From positions 7,378,001 through 7,442,000 of the forward strand of contig NZ_CP097263.1 in assembly GCF_028622115.1 (NCBI RefSeq): a stretch of 64,000 bases of DNA. The letters are read 5' to 3'. Within the stretch, counting starts at the first letter, position 1; every line of letters starts with the position of its first letter. The stretch comes from Kutzneria chonburiensis (GTDB taxonomy: Bacteria > Actinomycetota > Actinomycetes > Mycobacteriales > Pseudonocardiaceae). Of this stretch, positions 10,325 through 19,265 are shown piece by piece. The notes beneath the pieces were generated by a model that saw nothing but the letters and a program-made list of their open reading frames with translations, did no database searches and was not told where the DNA came from. A program made the position numbers and the translations under genes.

Positions 10325-11154
10325 ACGGGGATTCGCCCCACGGCGAGCAGCCGTGGTCCGTTGACCTGCTCGCCGACCTGCACGCGGACGGCGGCGACCG
10401 GTCCCGGCTCGACGCCGACGCCTTGGCCGTGCTGGCCGCCCTGGACGCCACCCAGGCCGAGCTGTCGGCGCTGCCGCCGATGCGTATGCCCGACCACGTC
10501 GCCGCTCGCCTGGACGCCGCGCTGGCCGCCGAGGCCGCCGCCCGTAGCGGTCCCGTCTCCGTCACGCCGATGCCGCCGGCTACCGGTCCCGTGCCGCCCC
10601 TGACCGGCGCCGTGCCGCCGCCCGTGCCCCTGCGGCCGGCCGTGGCGCCGCAGCAGCCCTCCGGCCCGATGGCGCCGGTGGTCGACCTGGCCGCCGCCCG
10701 TCGTCGCCGCAATCGCTTGCTGGGCATCGCCGGCGGCGTGGTCACCGCCGCGGCCGTGGCGATCGGCATCGTGGCCGTCACGCTGCCCGGCACCGTCACC
10801 ACCGGCACCCCGCAGGCCATTCCCAACACCAGCATCCAGACCGACCCGCAGAACACCGGTCCGGTGGCCCTGCGCAGCGACGAGCTGCCCGGGGCCGGCC
10901 TCAAAGCCGTTGGGGCGCACGACTACGGCCCGTTCACGGATACCGCCAAACTCAGCGCCTGCCTGGCCGCCAACGGCCTTGACGGCAAGACCAAGCCGAT
11001 CTTCGGCCGGCGGGCCACCATCGACGGCAAACCGGCCGTGATGTTCCTGCTCCCGACCGGTCAGGCCGTCCGCTACCAGCTGCTGGTCGTCGGCAACGAC
11101 TGCGCCGCCGGCAACCCGGCGACCTTCGCCAACACGACCATCGGCGGGCGCTAG
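10321..11154 (+). CDS. Probable membrane anti-sigma-M factor (Rv3912-like)
   Basis: A 277-residue protein with an acidic cytoplasmic N-terminus of about 80 residues, a Pro/Ala/Val linker, a basic AARRRRNR stop, one membrane helix (LLGIAGGVVTAAAVAIGIV) and an extracytoplasmic domain. This is the layout of a single-span anti-sigma factor. It lacks the HxxxCxxC zinc motif of ZAS proteins, so it is not redox-sensing by that route. ATG 10321 overlaps the sigM stop. The role is inferred mainly from operon position and topology. Confidence 0.75.
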   Translation: MNGDSPHGEQPWSVDLLADLHADGGDRSRLDADALAVLAALDATQAELSALPPMRMPDHVAARLDAALAAEAAARSGPVSVTPMPPATGPVPPLTGAVPPPVPLRPAVAPQQPSGPMAPVVDLAAARRRRNRLLGIAGGVVTAAAVAIGIVAVTLPGTVTTGTPQAIPNTSIQTDPQNTGPVALRSDELPGAGLKAVGAHDYGPFTDTAKLSACLAANGLDGKTKPIFGRRATIDGKPAVMFLLPTGQAVRYQLLVVGNDCAAGNPATFANTTIGGR

Positions 11155-11161
11155 ACGGGGC

Positions 11162-11186
11162 GACGGCCGGCCTGGTGCCGGCCGTC
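11162..11186. terminator. Hairpin after the sigM operon
   Basis: A perfect 10-bp stem (GACGGCCGGC) with a CTGGT loop starts 8 bp past the anti-sigma stop. No T-run follows. It separates the sigM operon from the trxB promoter. Confidence 0.55.
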
Positions 11187-11198
11187 ACTCTCCGGTGT

Positions 11199-11226
11199 GG
11201 AATGCCGGACACCTACCATCGCGTTC
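11199..11226 (+). promoter_or_regulatory. SigR/SigH-type promoter of trxB
   Basis: GGAAT at 11199-11203 and GTT at 11223-11225 are separated by 19 bp, which fits the thiol-stress sigma consensus GGAAT-N18/19-GTT known from Streptomyces SigR and mycobacterial SigH. The thioredoxin reductase/thioredoxin operon is a classic target of that sigma factor. The transcription start would be near 11232. Confidence 0.6.
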
Positions 11227-11265
11227 AACACAGTGTCTGGCGAGCGCGATACGGAGGTCGTGTCA

Positions 11266-12243
11266 GTGGCGGCGGAATCAGAAGTCCGGAACCTGATCAT
11301 CGTCGGGTCCGGCCCCGCGGGCTACACCGCGGCGGTGTACGCGGCCAGGGCGCAGTTGGAGCCGCTGGTGTTCGAGGGCACCCAGTTCGGCGGCGCCCTG
11401 ATGACCACGACCGAGGTGGAGAACTACCCCGGCTTCCGCGACGGCATCATGGGCCCCGAGCTCATGGAGCAGATGCGCGCGCAGGCCGAACGCTTCGGCG
11501 CCGAGCTGCGCACCGAGGACGTCGAGCAGGTCGAGCTGACCGGCGAGATCAAGTACGTCACCGCCAACGGCGTCCGCCACGCCGCCCGCGCGGTGGTGCT
11601 GGCCATGGGTGCGGCCGCTCGCTACCTGGACATCCCCGGCGAGCAGAAGCTGCTCGGCCGTGGCGTGTCGGCCTGTGCCACCTGTGACGGCTTCTTCTTC
11701 CGCGACCAGGACATCGCGGTGGTCGGCGGCGGCGACTCGGCGATGGAGGAGGCCACCTTCCTCACCCGCTTCGCCCGCAGCGTCACGGTCATCCACCGGC
11801 GCGAGGAGTTCCGCGCCTCCCGGATCATGCTGGAGCGGGCCCGGGCCAACGACAAGATCAAGTGGGTGCTGAACACCGAGGTGCTCGAGGTGCTCGGCGA
11901 CACCACGGTCAGCGGCGTCAAGGTCCGCGACACCCGCACCGGCGAGGAGTCCGAGCTCGCCGTGACCGGCCTGTTCATGGCGATCGGCCACGACCCGCGC
12001 AGCGCGCTGGTCAAGGGCCAGGTCGACCTGGACGAGGACGGCTACGTGCAGGTACTGGCGCCGTCCACCTACACCAAGCTCGACGGTGTGTTCGCGGCCG
12101 GCGACCTGGTCGACCACACCTACCGGCAGGCGATCACCGCCTCCGGCTCGGGTTGCGCCGCGGCCATCGACGCTGAACGCTGGCTGGCCGAGCACGCCGA
12201 CGCCGGGGCCGAACCCGAGGCGACCGCCGTCCCCGTCAACTGA
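11266..12243 (+). CDS. trxB: Thioredoxin reductase
   Basis: FAD/NADPH-dependent reductase of thioredoxin, 325 residues from GTG 11266. Visible are the FAD-binding [15 protein letters not shown], the redox centre CATCDGFFF, the NADPH site [12 protein letters not shown] and the C-terminal FAD motif [16 protein letters not shown]. An earlier in-frame GTG (11197) lies inside the promoter; GGAGG at 11253-11257 sits 8 nt before GTG 11266 and only 2 nt before GTG 11260, so 11266 is preferred. It is followed 33 bp later by trxA, forming the cytosolic disulfide-reducing pair. Confidence 0.95.
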   Translation: MAAESEVRNLIIVGSGPAGYTAAVYAARAQLEPLVFEGTQFGGALMTTTEVENYPGFRDGIMGPELMEQMRAQAERFGAELRTEDVEQVELTGEIKYVTANGVRHAARAVVLAMGAAARYLDIPGEQKLLGRGVSACATCDGFFFRDQDIAVVGGGDSAMEEATFLTRFARSVTVIHRREEFRASRIMLERARANDKIKWVLNTEVLEVLGDTTVSGVKVRDTRTGEESELAVTGLFMAIGHDPRSALVKGQVDLDEDGYVQVLAPSTYTKLDGVFAAGDLVDHTYRQAITASGSGCAAAIDAERWLAEHADAGAEPEATAVPVN

Positions 12244-12276
12244 CGTCCCCCCTTCACACCCCCGTAGGAGATCACC

Positions 12277-12603
12277 ATGGCCGGCAACACCGTCACCGTC
12301 ACGGACAAGTCCTTCGACCAGGACGTCCTCAAGAGCGACAAGCCGGTGCTCGTCGACTTCTGGGCGACGTGGTGCGGCCCGTGCAAGATGGTCGCGCCGG
12401 TGCTGGAGGAGATCGCCGGCGAGCACGCCGACAAGCTGACCGTGGCCAAGCTCGACATCGACGCCAACCCGGACATCGCCCGCAAGTACCAGATCATGTC
12501 GGTGCCGACCATGATGCTGTTCCAGGGCGGCGAGCCGGTGAAGCAGATCGTCGGCGCCAAGCCGAAGGCCGCGATGCTGGCGGAGCTCTCCCAGGTGCTG
12601 TGA
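12277..12603 (+). CDS. trxA: Thioredoxin
   Basis: A 108-residue thioredoxin with the active site WCGPC near residues 31-35, the conserved DFWATWC lead-in, and cis-proline SVPTMMLF. It is the substrate of the TrxB encoded just upstream and reduces cytosolic disulfides. ATG 12277 follows AGGAG at good spacing. The gene ends before a strong hairpin. Confidence 0.97.
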   Translation: MAGNTVTVTDKSFDQDVLKSDKPVLVDFWATWCGPCKMVAPVLEEIAGEHADKLTVAKLDIDANPDIARKYQIMSVPTMMLFQGGEPVKQIVGAKPKAAMLAELSQVL

Positions 12604-12629
12604 CACGCCGCGAGGCAACCCTTTCGAGT

Positions 12630-12662
12630 GGCCCGTGCGTCTTACCCTTCGACGCACGGGCC
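12630..12662. terminator. Terminator of trxB-trxA
   Basis: A perfect 12-bp stem (GGCCCGTGCGTC) with a 9-nt loop lies 26 bp past trxA. Confidence 0.75.
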
Positions 12663-12808
12663 GCCGCTCGTCTTGGGCCGTTCGGACCATCTGCGTAATG
12701 GGCCGAACGCTCTGAGTAGCCCCGTTCTGAGCATTGTCACGGACAGGGCACAATGAAGCGTCACACACCGCGCCGGAGGTATCCGGCGCCCTAGACGAGC
12801 GAGGGTGT

Positions 12809-13954
12809 ATGCAGGTTCTCCGTCGCGGTGACGTCGGTCCGGCGGTAGCCGAGATCAGGTCGACTCTCATCGCGCTGGGGCTGCTGTCCGGGAACCCGCA
12901 GGACGGCGACGTGGTCTTCGACGCCGAGGTGGAGCACGCGGTCCGCTCCTTCCAACAGCAGCGGGGCCTGATCACCGACGGTCTGGTCGGCCCGGCCACC
13001 TACGCGTCCCTGCGCGCCGCCACCTACCAGCTCGGCGACCGACCCCTGACCTACCTGGTGTCGCACCCGCTGACCGGCGACGACGTCGCCGCCCTGCAGG
13101 AGCGACTGCTGGAGCTGGGCTTCGACGCGGGCCGGCACACCGGCGTTTTCGACCAGCAGACCGAGTTGGCGCTGCGCAACTTCCAGCGCGAGTACGGCCT
13201 GACCACGGACGGCATCTGCGGCGCCGAGACGGTGCGCGCGCTGCGCCAGCTGACGCCCAAGGTGCGCGGTGGCCGTCCGGTGCTGCTGCGTGAGCAGGAG
13301 CAGGTCCGCCGGGCCGGGCCGCGACTGCGCGGCAAGCGCATCGTGATCGACCCGGGCCACGGCGGCCGGGACCGTGGCGTGGTCGTCGGCACGCACAGCG
13401 AGGCCGACCTGGTGTGGGACCTGGCCCGCCGGCTGGAGGGCCGCATGCAGGCCACCGGCATGGAGGCGCTGCTGTCCCGCGGGCCCGACCAGTGCCCGCC
13501 GGAGAAGGAGCGGGCCCGGTTCGCCAACGAGGCCGGCGCCGACCTGATCCTGTCGCTGCACACCGACGCCAACGCCTCCCCGCAGGGCAGCGGCGTCGCC
13601 ACGTTCCACTACGGCACCGGCAACGGCACCACCACGTCCACCGTCGGCGAGACGCTGGCCGGATTCATCCAGCGCGAGCTGGTGGCCCGCACCGGGCTGC
13701 CGGACTGCCGCACGCATGGCCGGACCTGGGACATCCTGCGCATGACGCGCTGCCCGGCGGTCCGGGTCGAGGTCGGCTACCTGACCAACGCGGGGGACCG
13801 GGCCAAGCTGGCCGATCCGGCGTTCCGGGACACCGTCGCCGAGGGCATCCTGGTCGCGGTGAAGCGGCTGTACCTGCTGGGCGAGAACGACCAGCCGACC
13901 GGCACCTTCACCTTCGCCGACCTGATCCGGCACGAGCTGGCCAAAGCCGAGTAA
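12809..13954 (+). CDS. cwlM: CwlM-type amidase_3 protein
   Basis: A 381-residue protein with two N-terminal peptidoglycan-binding repeats (LRRGDVGPAV; GDDVAALQERLLELGF) and a C-terminal amidase_3 domain. All zinc/catalytic positions are present: His184 (IDPGHGG), Glu198 (SEADLVWD), His251 (SLHTDA) and Glu321 (VEVGYLTN). There is no signal peptide, so it is probably cytoplasmic. In mycobacteria CwlM regulates MurA and is a PknB substrate at a Thr in PTGTFTF; that motif is here (Thr364). The frame opens at 12734, but ATG 12809 begins the conserved part. Confidence 0.9.
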   Translation: MQVLRRGDVGPAVAEIRSTLIALGLLSGNPQDGDVVFDAEVEHAVRSFQQQRGLITDGLVGPATYASLRAATYQLGDRPLTYLVSHPLTGDDVAALQERLLELGFDAGRHTGVFDQQTELALRNFQREYGLTTDGICGAETVRALRQLTPKVRGGRPVLLREQEQVRRAGPRLRGKRIVIDPGHGGRDRGVVVGTHSEADLVWDLARRLEGRMQATGMEALLSRGPDQCPPEKERARFANEAGADLILSLHTDANASPQGSGVATFHYGTGNGTTTSTVGETLAGFIQRELVARTGLPDCRTHGRTWDILRMTRCPAVRVEVGYLTNAGDRAKLADPAFRDTVAEGILVAVKRLYLLGENDQPTGTFTFADLIRHELAKAE

Positions 13955-13964
13955 GCACTAAATC

Positions 13965-13998
13965 GACAAACGCCCCGCTGGCCAGCGGGGCGTTTGTC
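13965..13998. terminator. Bidirectional terminator between cwlM and the GNAT gene
   Basis: A perfect 15-bp inverted repeat (GACAAACGCCCCGCT) with a GGCC loop; T-rich flanks on both strands come from the stem ends. It serves both converging genes and overlaps the GNAT stop codon. Confidence 0.85.
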
Positions 13999-14635
13999 AT
14001 GCCGGGCGAAGACTGGGCTCGGCGCTGCCGACACCGGTGATCGTCACGGTGCCGAGCAGCCGCTCCAGCGCCGCCTCCACGTCTTCCTTCCACGACAGCG
14101 CCGTGCGCAGCTCCAGGCGCAGCCGGGGCCAGCGTGGATGCGGGCGGACCGTCTTGAAGCCGACGGAGAGCAGGAAGTTGGCCGGGATCACGCAGCCGGC
14201 CTCGTCGTCGATGGACGCGTCGCTGAACGCCTCGATGGCCTTCACGCCGCGGCGGGTGAGGTCCTTGGCCACCGCCTGCACCAGCACCCGGCCCAGGCCG
14301 CCCCGCTCGAACTCGGGCAGCACGCGCAGCGCTGTCAGCAGCACGGCATCGGCCGACACCGGGGCGGTGGGGAAGGCGACGGCCCTGGGCACCGCGCTCG
14401 GCGGCGCGTACATGGCATAGCCGGCCGGCACGTTGTCCACGTAGATGATCCGACCGCAGGAGCCCCACTCCAGCAGCACGCTGGAGACCCAGGCTTCCTT
14501 CTCGAAGTCGGTCTGGCCGTACTCCTCGGCCTGCTCCTTCAGGTGCGGCGCCAGCTCCCAGAACACGCATTTGCGGCACCGCTTGGGGAGGTGCTCCAGG
14601 TTGTCCAGAGTGACGCCCACAACGCGCCGCGACAC
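13997..14635 (-). CDS. GNAT family acetyltransferase (Rv3916c-like)
   Basis: A 212-residue protein with a CRKCVFWEL motif near the N-terminus and an acetyl-CoA-binding loop in the middle (LPEFERGGLGRVLVQ). Target unknown; the gene is conserved next to cwlM and parB in actinobacteria. I chose GTG at 14635 because GGGAGG lies 4 nt upstream and it gives the conserved MSRRVVGVTLDNL start; the frame is open to 14674. Its stop lies inside the shared terminator. Confidence 0.85.
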   Translation of the reverse strand: MSRRVVGVTLDNLEHLPKRCRKCVFWELAPHLKEQAEEYGQTDFEKEAWVSSVLLEWGSCGRIIYVDNVPAGYAMYAPPSAVPRAVAFPTAPVSADAVLLTALRVLPEFERGGLGRVLVQAVAKDLTRRGVKAIEAFSDASIDDEAGCVIPANFLLSVGFKTVRPHPRWPRLRLELRTALSWKEDVEAALERLLGTVTITGVGSAEPSLRPA

Positions 14636-14790
14636 CCGACCTCCCACGCGCAGACTCGGAACCCGCGTCACCACACGGGAACCGGACCAGCATAGGCTGG
14701 TGTGACGAGCGTCGGAAGGACTCAGCCCCGATCGGGACGCCCGTTACACTCATCTGATCTACCACGCCTCACAAGTTGAGGGAGGCAGGC

Positions 14791-16110
14791 GTGAGCGACA
14801 CCGGATCTCAGCCGGCGCACCAGGCCGGACGCAGCCTCGACCCGCACCTCGGCCGCTACGCGGCGCGCACGGCGGGCATGACGGCATCTGAGATTCGAGC
14901 GCTCTTCGCGGTGGCGAGCCGCCCCGAGGTTGTCTCCCTTGCCGGCGGCATGCCCTATCTTTCCGCACTTCCGCTCGACTCGCTCGCCGCCGACGTCGGC
15001 CAGCTGATCGCCACCGACGGCCTGACCGCGCTCCAGTACGGCTCGGCCCAGGGCACCGTCGAGCTGCGCGAGCAGATCTGCGAGGTGATGGCCCTCGAGG
15101 GCATCACCGCGCACCCCGACGACGTGGTGGTCACCGTCGGCTCCCAGATGGGGCTGGACATGGTCACCCGGGTCTTCTGCGATCCGGGTGACGTCGTGTT
15201 GGCCGAGGCCCCGTCGTACGTCGGCGCGCTGGGCACCTTCACCGCCTACCAGGCGCAGGTCGTGCACGTCGAGATGGACGACGCCGGCCTGGTGCCCGAG
15301 GCGCTGCGCCAGGCCCTGGCCGCCGTCAAGGCCAGCGGTCGCCGGGTGAAGTTCCTCTACACGATCCCGAACTTCCAGAACCCGGCCGGCGTCACGCTGT
15401 CCGTGGCCCGGCGGGCCGAGGTCCTGGAGATCTGCGCCCAGCACGACGTGCTGGTGGTCGAGGACAACCCGTACGGCTTGCTCGGCTTCGACGGGCAGAC
15501 CTATCCGGCGCTGCGCTCGGCCGACCCGACCAACGTGGTCTACCTCGGTTCGTTCTCCAAGACCTTCGCCCCGGGCCTGCGGGTCGGCTGGGTTCTCGCT
15601 CCGCACGCCGTGCGCGAGAAGCTGGTGCTGGCCGCCGAGTCCGCGACCTTGTGCCCGCCCGCCTTCACCCAGGCCGTGGTCAGCCGCTACCTGTCGCAGC
15701 ACGACTGGAAGGGCCAGATCAAGACCTACCGGGAGGCGTACCGGGAGCGCCGGGACGCCACGTTGGCGGCGATGGAACAGCAGCTGCCGGCCGGGTGCAC
15801 GTGGACCAAGCCTCAGGGCGGCTTCTACGTGTGGCTGACCGTGCCCGAGGGTCTGGACACCAAGGCCATGCTGCCGCGGGCCGTCACGCAGCGCGTGGCC
15901 TATGTGCCCGGCACCGCGTTCTACGCCGACAGCTTCGGCAGCCGGCAGATGCGGCTGTCCTACTGCTACCCCACTCCGGAGCGGATCCGTGAGGGCGTCC
16001 GCCGCCTCGCCGCCGTGCTGGAGGGGGAACTGGAGCTGCTGAACACGTTCGGCACCGTGCAGCACCGCCGCCTGTCCGGCGCGCAGACGCCGACTCCGGA
16101 CACCGCCTGA
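14791..16110 (+). CDS. PLP-dependent aminotransferase, class I/II (2-aminoadipate-like)
   Basis: A 439-residue fold-type I aminotransferase. Signatures: SLAGGMPYLSALP, LQYGSAQGTVELRE, the PNFQNPAGVTLS stretch, VVEDNPYG with the PLP-pyridine Asp, and the PLP lysine in GSFSKTFAPGLRVGW. Closest in feel to LysN/ARO8-type 2-aminoadipate aminotransferases without the MocR DNA-binding domain. Specificity cannot be fixed from sequence. GTG 14791 is preceded by GAGGGAGG; a TTG at 14776 is rejected because it lies before that site. Confidence 0.88.
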   Translation: MSDTGSQPAHQAGRSLDPHLGRYAARTAGMTASEIRALFAVASRPEVVSLAGGMPYLSALPLDSLAADVGQLIATDGLTALQYGSAQGTVELREQICEVMALEGITAHPDDVVVTVGSQMGLDMVTRVFCDPGDVVLAEAPSYVGALGTFTAYQAQVVHVEMDDAGLVPEALRQALAAVKASGRRVKFLYTIPNFQNPAGVTLSVARRAEVLEICAQHDVLVVEDNPYGLLGFDGQTYPALRSADPTNVVYLGSFSKTFAPGLRVGWVLAPHAVREKLVLAAESATLCPPAFTQAVVSRYLSQHDWKGQIKTYREAYRERRDATLAAMEQQLPAGCTWTKPQGGFYVWLTVPEGLDTKAMLPRAVTQRVAYVPGTAFYADSFGSRQMRLSYCYPTPERIREGVRRLAAVLEGELELLNTFGTVQHRRLSGAQTPTPDTA

Positions 16111-16131
16111 CCGTCATCTACGGTGGCTTCC

Positions 16132-17085
16132 ATGTCGGATCGTTGGGTCGCCGTGCTGTCGGGTGGGTTGTCGCACGAGCGGGATGTGTCGTTGCGCTCG
16201 GGTCGCCGGTTGTCGGCCGCCCTTCGCTCGGTCGGGTTGACCGTCGAGGAGTGGGATGCCGACGCCGGCCTCCTGGAGCGCCTGCGTAGCAACCGTCCTG
16301 ACGCCGTCGTGGTGGCCTTGCACGGCGGTGAGGGCGAGAACGGCTCCATCCAGTCGATCTTGGAGATGTTCGGCGTTCCCTACGTCGGGACCGACTCCCG
16401 GGCCTGCCGTCGGGCGTGGGACAAGCCCACTGCCAAGGCTGAGTTGGCCCGTGTCGGTCTCACCACGCCGGATTGGGTCGTCCTACCCCACAGCACCTTC
16501 CGGGAGCTCGGCGCCCAGGCTGTGCTCGATGCTCTCGTCGACCGCATCGGCCTGCCTTTGATCCTCAAGCCCGACCAGGGCGGCTCCGCCCTCGGCACCC
16601 AGGTAGTCCGCGAGGCTTCCGAGCTTCCCGCCGCCATGGTCGGCTGCTTGGCCTACGGCGACACCGTCTTGGCCGAGCAGTTCGTCGCCGGCATCGAGGT
16701 CGCCGTAGGCGTGCTCGACGGCCCTGACGGTCCCGAGGCCCTCCCCGCCGTCGAGATCAGTCCCACCACCGGCACCTACGACTACACCGCCCGCTACACC
16801 GCCGGCCTGACCGAGTTCCACACTCCCGCCCGGCTCTCGTCCGCCGCCAGCACCGAGGTCGGCGAGCTAGCCGTAGCCGCCCACCGCCTGCTCGGCCTTC
16901 GCGACGTCTCTCGCACCACCGCCATCGTCGCCCCCGACGGCACGGTCAACTTCCTCCAGGTCAACGTCTCACCCGGCCTCACCGAGACCTCGTTGCTCCC
17001 CATGGCCATCGAGGCCGCCGGCCGTTCCTTGGGCGACACCTTCGCGGGGTTGATCGAACGCGCCCTCACCCGCGGCTCCCGCTGA
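16132..17085 (+). CDS. D-Ala-D-Ala ligase-like ATP-grasp protein with altered metal site
   Basis: A 317-residue protein aligning along its length with Ddl: LSGGLSHERDVSLRSG, ALHGGEGENGSIQ, LILKPDQGGSALG and YDYTARYTAG are normal. At the C-terminus two metal ligands of the family are changed: the Asp of the RxD motif is Thr263 (SRTTAIV) and the Glu of ExNxxPG is Gln276 (QVNVSPG), while Asn278 stays. It may be a weak or non-ligating paralogue. Codon use is richer in T/A at third positions than neighbours. ATG 16132 preferred over GTG 16123. Confidence 0.8.
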   Translation: MSDRWVAVLSGGLSHERDVSLRSGRRLSAALRSVGLTVEEWDADAGLLERLRSNRPDAVVVALHGGEGENGSIQSILEMFGVPYVGTDSRACRRAWDKPTAKAELARVGLTTPDWVVLPHSTFRELGAQAVLDALVDRIGLPLILKPDQGGSALGTQVVREASELPAAMVGCLAYGDTVLAEQFVAGIEVAVGVLDGPDGPEALPAVEISPTTGTYDYTARYTAGLTEFHTPARLSSAASTEVGELAVAAHRLLGLRDVSRTTAIVAPDGTVNFLQVNVSPGLTETSLLPMAIEAAGRSLGDTFAGLIERALTRGSR

Positions 17086-17096
17086 CCCACCCTCGC

Positions 17097-17122
17097 GCTC
17101 GGCTGCCCTCCGGCAGCCGAGC
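17097..17122. terminator. Hairpin after the Ddl-like gene
   Basis: An 11-bp stem (GCTCGGCTGCC) with a CTCC loop begins 12 bp after the stop codon. Confidence 0.55.
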
Positions 17123-17206
17123 CACCCGGCCGGTCGACCTCATGTGCGCCGCGGCCTGTGCTCCGCGCCGGTTCCCGATCAAGACGTGGCGCTTCGCGAT
17201 TCGGCT

Positions 17207-17222
17207 GGATTCACGTGAAACA
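17207..17222. promoter_or_regulatory. parS-like site
   Basis: GGATTCACGTGAAACA matches the parS consensus at 14 of 16 positions. It lies downstream of parB in the gap to the Ddl-like gene. The rest of the gap (17123-17305) shows no gene. Confidence 0.55.
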
Positions 17223-17305
17223 GTGTCGCCGCCCGGCGCGCTCTCCTCGGCCACCGGGCGCCTCTCCTGCCCCACTTTTGTCCATCGTCACCGTGACGTA
17301 AGTCG

Positions 17306-18295
17306 TCAGGGTGATGGGATCTCCCCAATTCGTGTCTGATTTGTCGCATCCGGCGCGATGAGGCCGACGATGCGCTCGAGGTCGTCGACCGAGCCGAACT
17401 CGACGACAATGCGGCCCTTACGGCGGCCGAGTTCGACCTTCACCCGGGTGTCGAACGAGTCCGACAGGCGGTCGGCGAGGTCCTGGAGACCGGGCGCGTG
17501 GATGGGCTTGCGGGGAGCGGGCTTCGGCTTGGCCGGCGCCTCGTTCTTGGCCAGCGTCACCATTTCCTCGGTCGCCCGGACCGAGAGCCCCTCGGCAATG
17601 ATGCGGGCGGCAAGGTCCTCCTGCGCGCCGGAGTCCTCCAGACCGAGTAGCGCCCGGGCGTGGCCGGCCGACAGCACGCCGGCGGCGACGCGACGCTGCA
17701 CGGGCAGCGGCAACTTCAGCAGCCGGATGGTGTTGGTGATGACCGGTCGGCTGCGGCCGATGCGCGAGGCCAACTCCTCGTGCGTCACCTCGAACTCGTC
17801 CAGCAGCTGCTGGTAGGCCGCCGCCTCTTCCAACGGGTTCAGCTGCGCCCGGTGGATGTTCTCCAGCAACGCGTCGCGGAGCATCGCGGCGTCGGCGGTC
17901 TGCCGCACGATGGCCGGGATGGCGTCCAGGCCGGCCCGCTGGGAGGCGCGCCAGCGGCGCTCGCCCATGACCAACTCGTACGAGCCGCGGCCCAGCTCCC
18001 GCACGACGATCGGCTGCATGAGGCCGAACTCGCGGATGGAGTGCTCCAGCTCGGCCAGCGCCTCCTCATCGAAGACCTGGCGGGGCTGCTTCGGGTTGGG
18101 CTTGATCTCGGTGATCGGCACCTCGCGGTAGACCGCGCCGGCCACCGTGTTGCCACCGACCACCGCCGGGGGAGCGGCATCCGGCAGGACGCCGACCGGG
18201 GCGCTCGACCCGTTGGCCTCGCTCGCCGGTGGTCCCTGCGGGATCAGTGCGGCCAGGCCGCGGCCGAGGCCGCCCTTGCGTTCCGGCGGTGTCAT
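17306..18295 (-). CDS. parB: Chromosome partitioning protein ParB
   Basis: A 329-residue ParB: a flexible N-terminus beginning [13 protein letters not shown], the ParB/Srx nucleotide-binding core with NPKQPR and [12 protein letters not shown], the helix-turn-helix that reads parS ([21 protein letters not shown]) and a C-terminal dimerisation domain. It loads at parS sites and spreads or clamps on DNA. ATG 18295 overlaps the parA stop (ATGA), so the two are translationally coupled. Many parS-like sites lie within 40 kb. Confidence 0.97.
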   Translation of the reverse strand: MTPPERKGGLGRGLAALIPQGPPASEANGSSAPVGVLPDAAPPAVVGGNTVAGAVYREVPITEIKPNPKQPRQVFDEEALAELEHSIREFGLMQPIVVRELGRGSYELVMGERRWRASQRAGLDAIPAIVRQTADAAMLRDALLENIHRAQLNPLEEAAAYQQLLDEFEVTHEELASRIGRSRPVITNTIRLLKLPLPVQRRVAAGVLSAGHARALLGLEDSGAQEDLAARIIAEGLSVRATEEMVTLAKNEAPAKPKPAPRKPIHAPGLQDLADRLSDSFDTRVKVELGRRKGRIVVEFGSVDDLERIVGLIAPDATNQTRIGEIPSP

Positions 18296-19071
18296 GCGCT
18301 CTCCATCTCGGTGCCGCGGTCGGCGATCTCACGGGCGGCGTCCAGGTAGCTCATCGCGCCCCGCGAGCCCGGGTCGTAGGCCAGCACCGTCTGGCCGTAG
18401 CCCGGTGCCTCCGAGACCTTCACGCTGCGGGGGATGACCGTCTGCAGGCAGGTGTCGCCGAAGTGGCCGCGCACCTCGCTGGTCACCTGGTCGGCCAGCT
18501 TGGTGCGGCCGTCGTACATGGTGAGCAGGATGGTGGAGACGTCCAGCGCCGGGTTCAGGTGCGCCTTGACGAGATCGATGTTGCGCAGCAGCTGGCCGAG
18601 CCCCTCCAGCGCGTAGTACTCGCACTGAATCGGGATCAGCACTTCCTTGGCCGCGACGAGCGCGTTGACCGTGAGCAGGCCGAGCGAGGGCGGGCAGTCG
18701 ATGAAGACGTAGTCGATACCGAGCGCGTCCAGCGCCTCGTTGGACAGCGCCTCCTTGAGGCGGGACTCGCGGGCCACCATGGAGACGAGTTCGATCTCCG
18801 CGCCGGCCAGGTCGATGGTGGCCGGCACGCAGTACAGGTTGGGCGACTGCTCGCTGACCGCCGCCGCGTCGGCGATGGAGATCTCGCCGATCAGCACCTC
18901 GTAGACCGAGGGCGTGCCGGAGCGGTGTTCGATGGCCAGGGCGGTGCTGGCGTTGCCCTGTGGGTCGAGGTCGATCACGAGCGTCTTCAGGCCGTGCAGG
19001 GCGAGCGCGGCGGCCAGGTTGACCGTGCTGGTCGTCTTGCCGACGCCGCCCTTCTGGTTGGCCACCGTCAT
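18292..19071 (-). CDS. parA: ParA ATPase (core; N-terminus displaced by a frame break)
   Basis: A 259-residue open frame from ATG 19071 containing the whole ATPase: deviant Walker A KGGVGKTT at its start, [20 protein letters not shown] and the conserved end [15 protein letters not shown]. With ParB it segregates origins. ParA relatives carry a further 40 or more residues that lead directly into this start; here that segment is in another frame and stops at 19068, overlapping this ATG (ATGA). Either the sequence lacks one C at a C-run or the core is translated by coupling to the leader frame. Confidence 0.9.
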   Translation of the reverse strand: MTVANQKGGVGKTTSTVNLAAALALHGLKTLVIDLDPQGNASTALAIEHRSGTPSVYEVLIGEISIADAAAVSEQSPNLYCVPATIDLAGAEIELVSMVARESRLKEALSNEALDALGIDYVFIDCPPSLGLLTVNALVAAKEVLIPIQCEYYALEGLGQLLRNIDLVKAHLNPALDVSTILLTMYDGRTKLADQVTSEVRGHFGDTCLQTVIPRSVKVSEAPGYGQTVLAYDPGSRGAMSYLDAAREIADRGTEMESA

Positions 19072-19196
19072 GATGCGGCGGTGGGCCGGGCGGGGAGCTT
19101 CAACGAATCCGGGTGCAGCACCTTGGCGGCGCGTTGGGCCTCGGCTTCGATCGGAGTCCAGGTGGCGCCTTCGCCGGCCATGACCGACTCGCTCAT
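19068..19196 (-). pseudogene. parA: N-terminal segment of parA in a shifted frame
   Basis: From ATG 19196 this frame reads MSESVMAGEG, then TPIEAEAQRAAKVLHPDSLK, typical of the ParA N-terminus, and ends in TGA overlapping the ParA core start. Adding one C in the CTCCCCGCC run near 19085-19093 would give [20 protein letters not shown], which looks like an uninterrupted ParA. Upstream start codons at 19208 and beyond are also possible. Treat as part of parA, broken either really or by a sequence error. Confidence 0.65.
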
Positions 19197-19265
19197 TGCT
19201 GGATTCATCGGGCGTAGTACCTCTCCGGCTCCGACGGGCCCGTCGTGTGCCTCTGCGAGTCGCGC

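Noticed and set aside
19085-19093. Programmed -1 frameshift in parA
   Set aside because: CTCCCCGCC does not fit the X XXY YYZ slippery pattern and no clear stimulatory structure was seen; kept only as one of three explanations.
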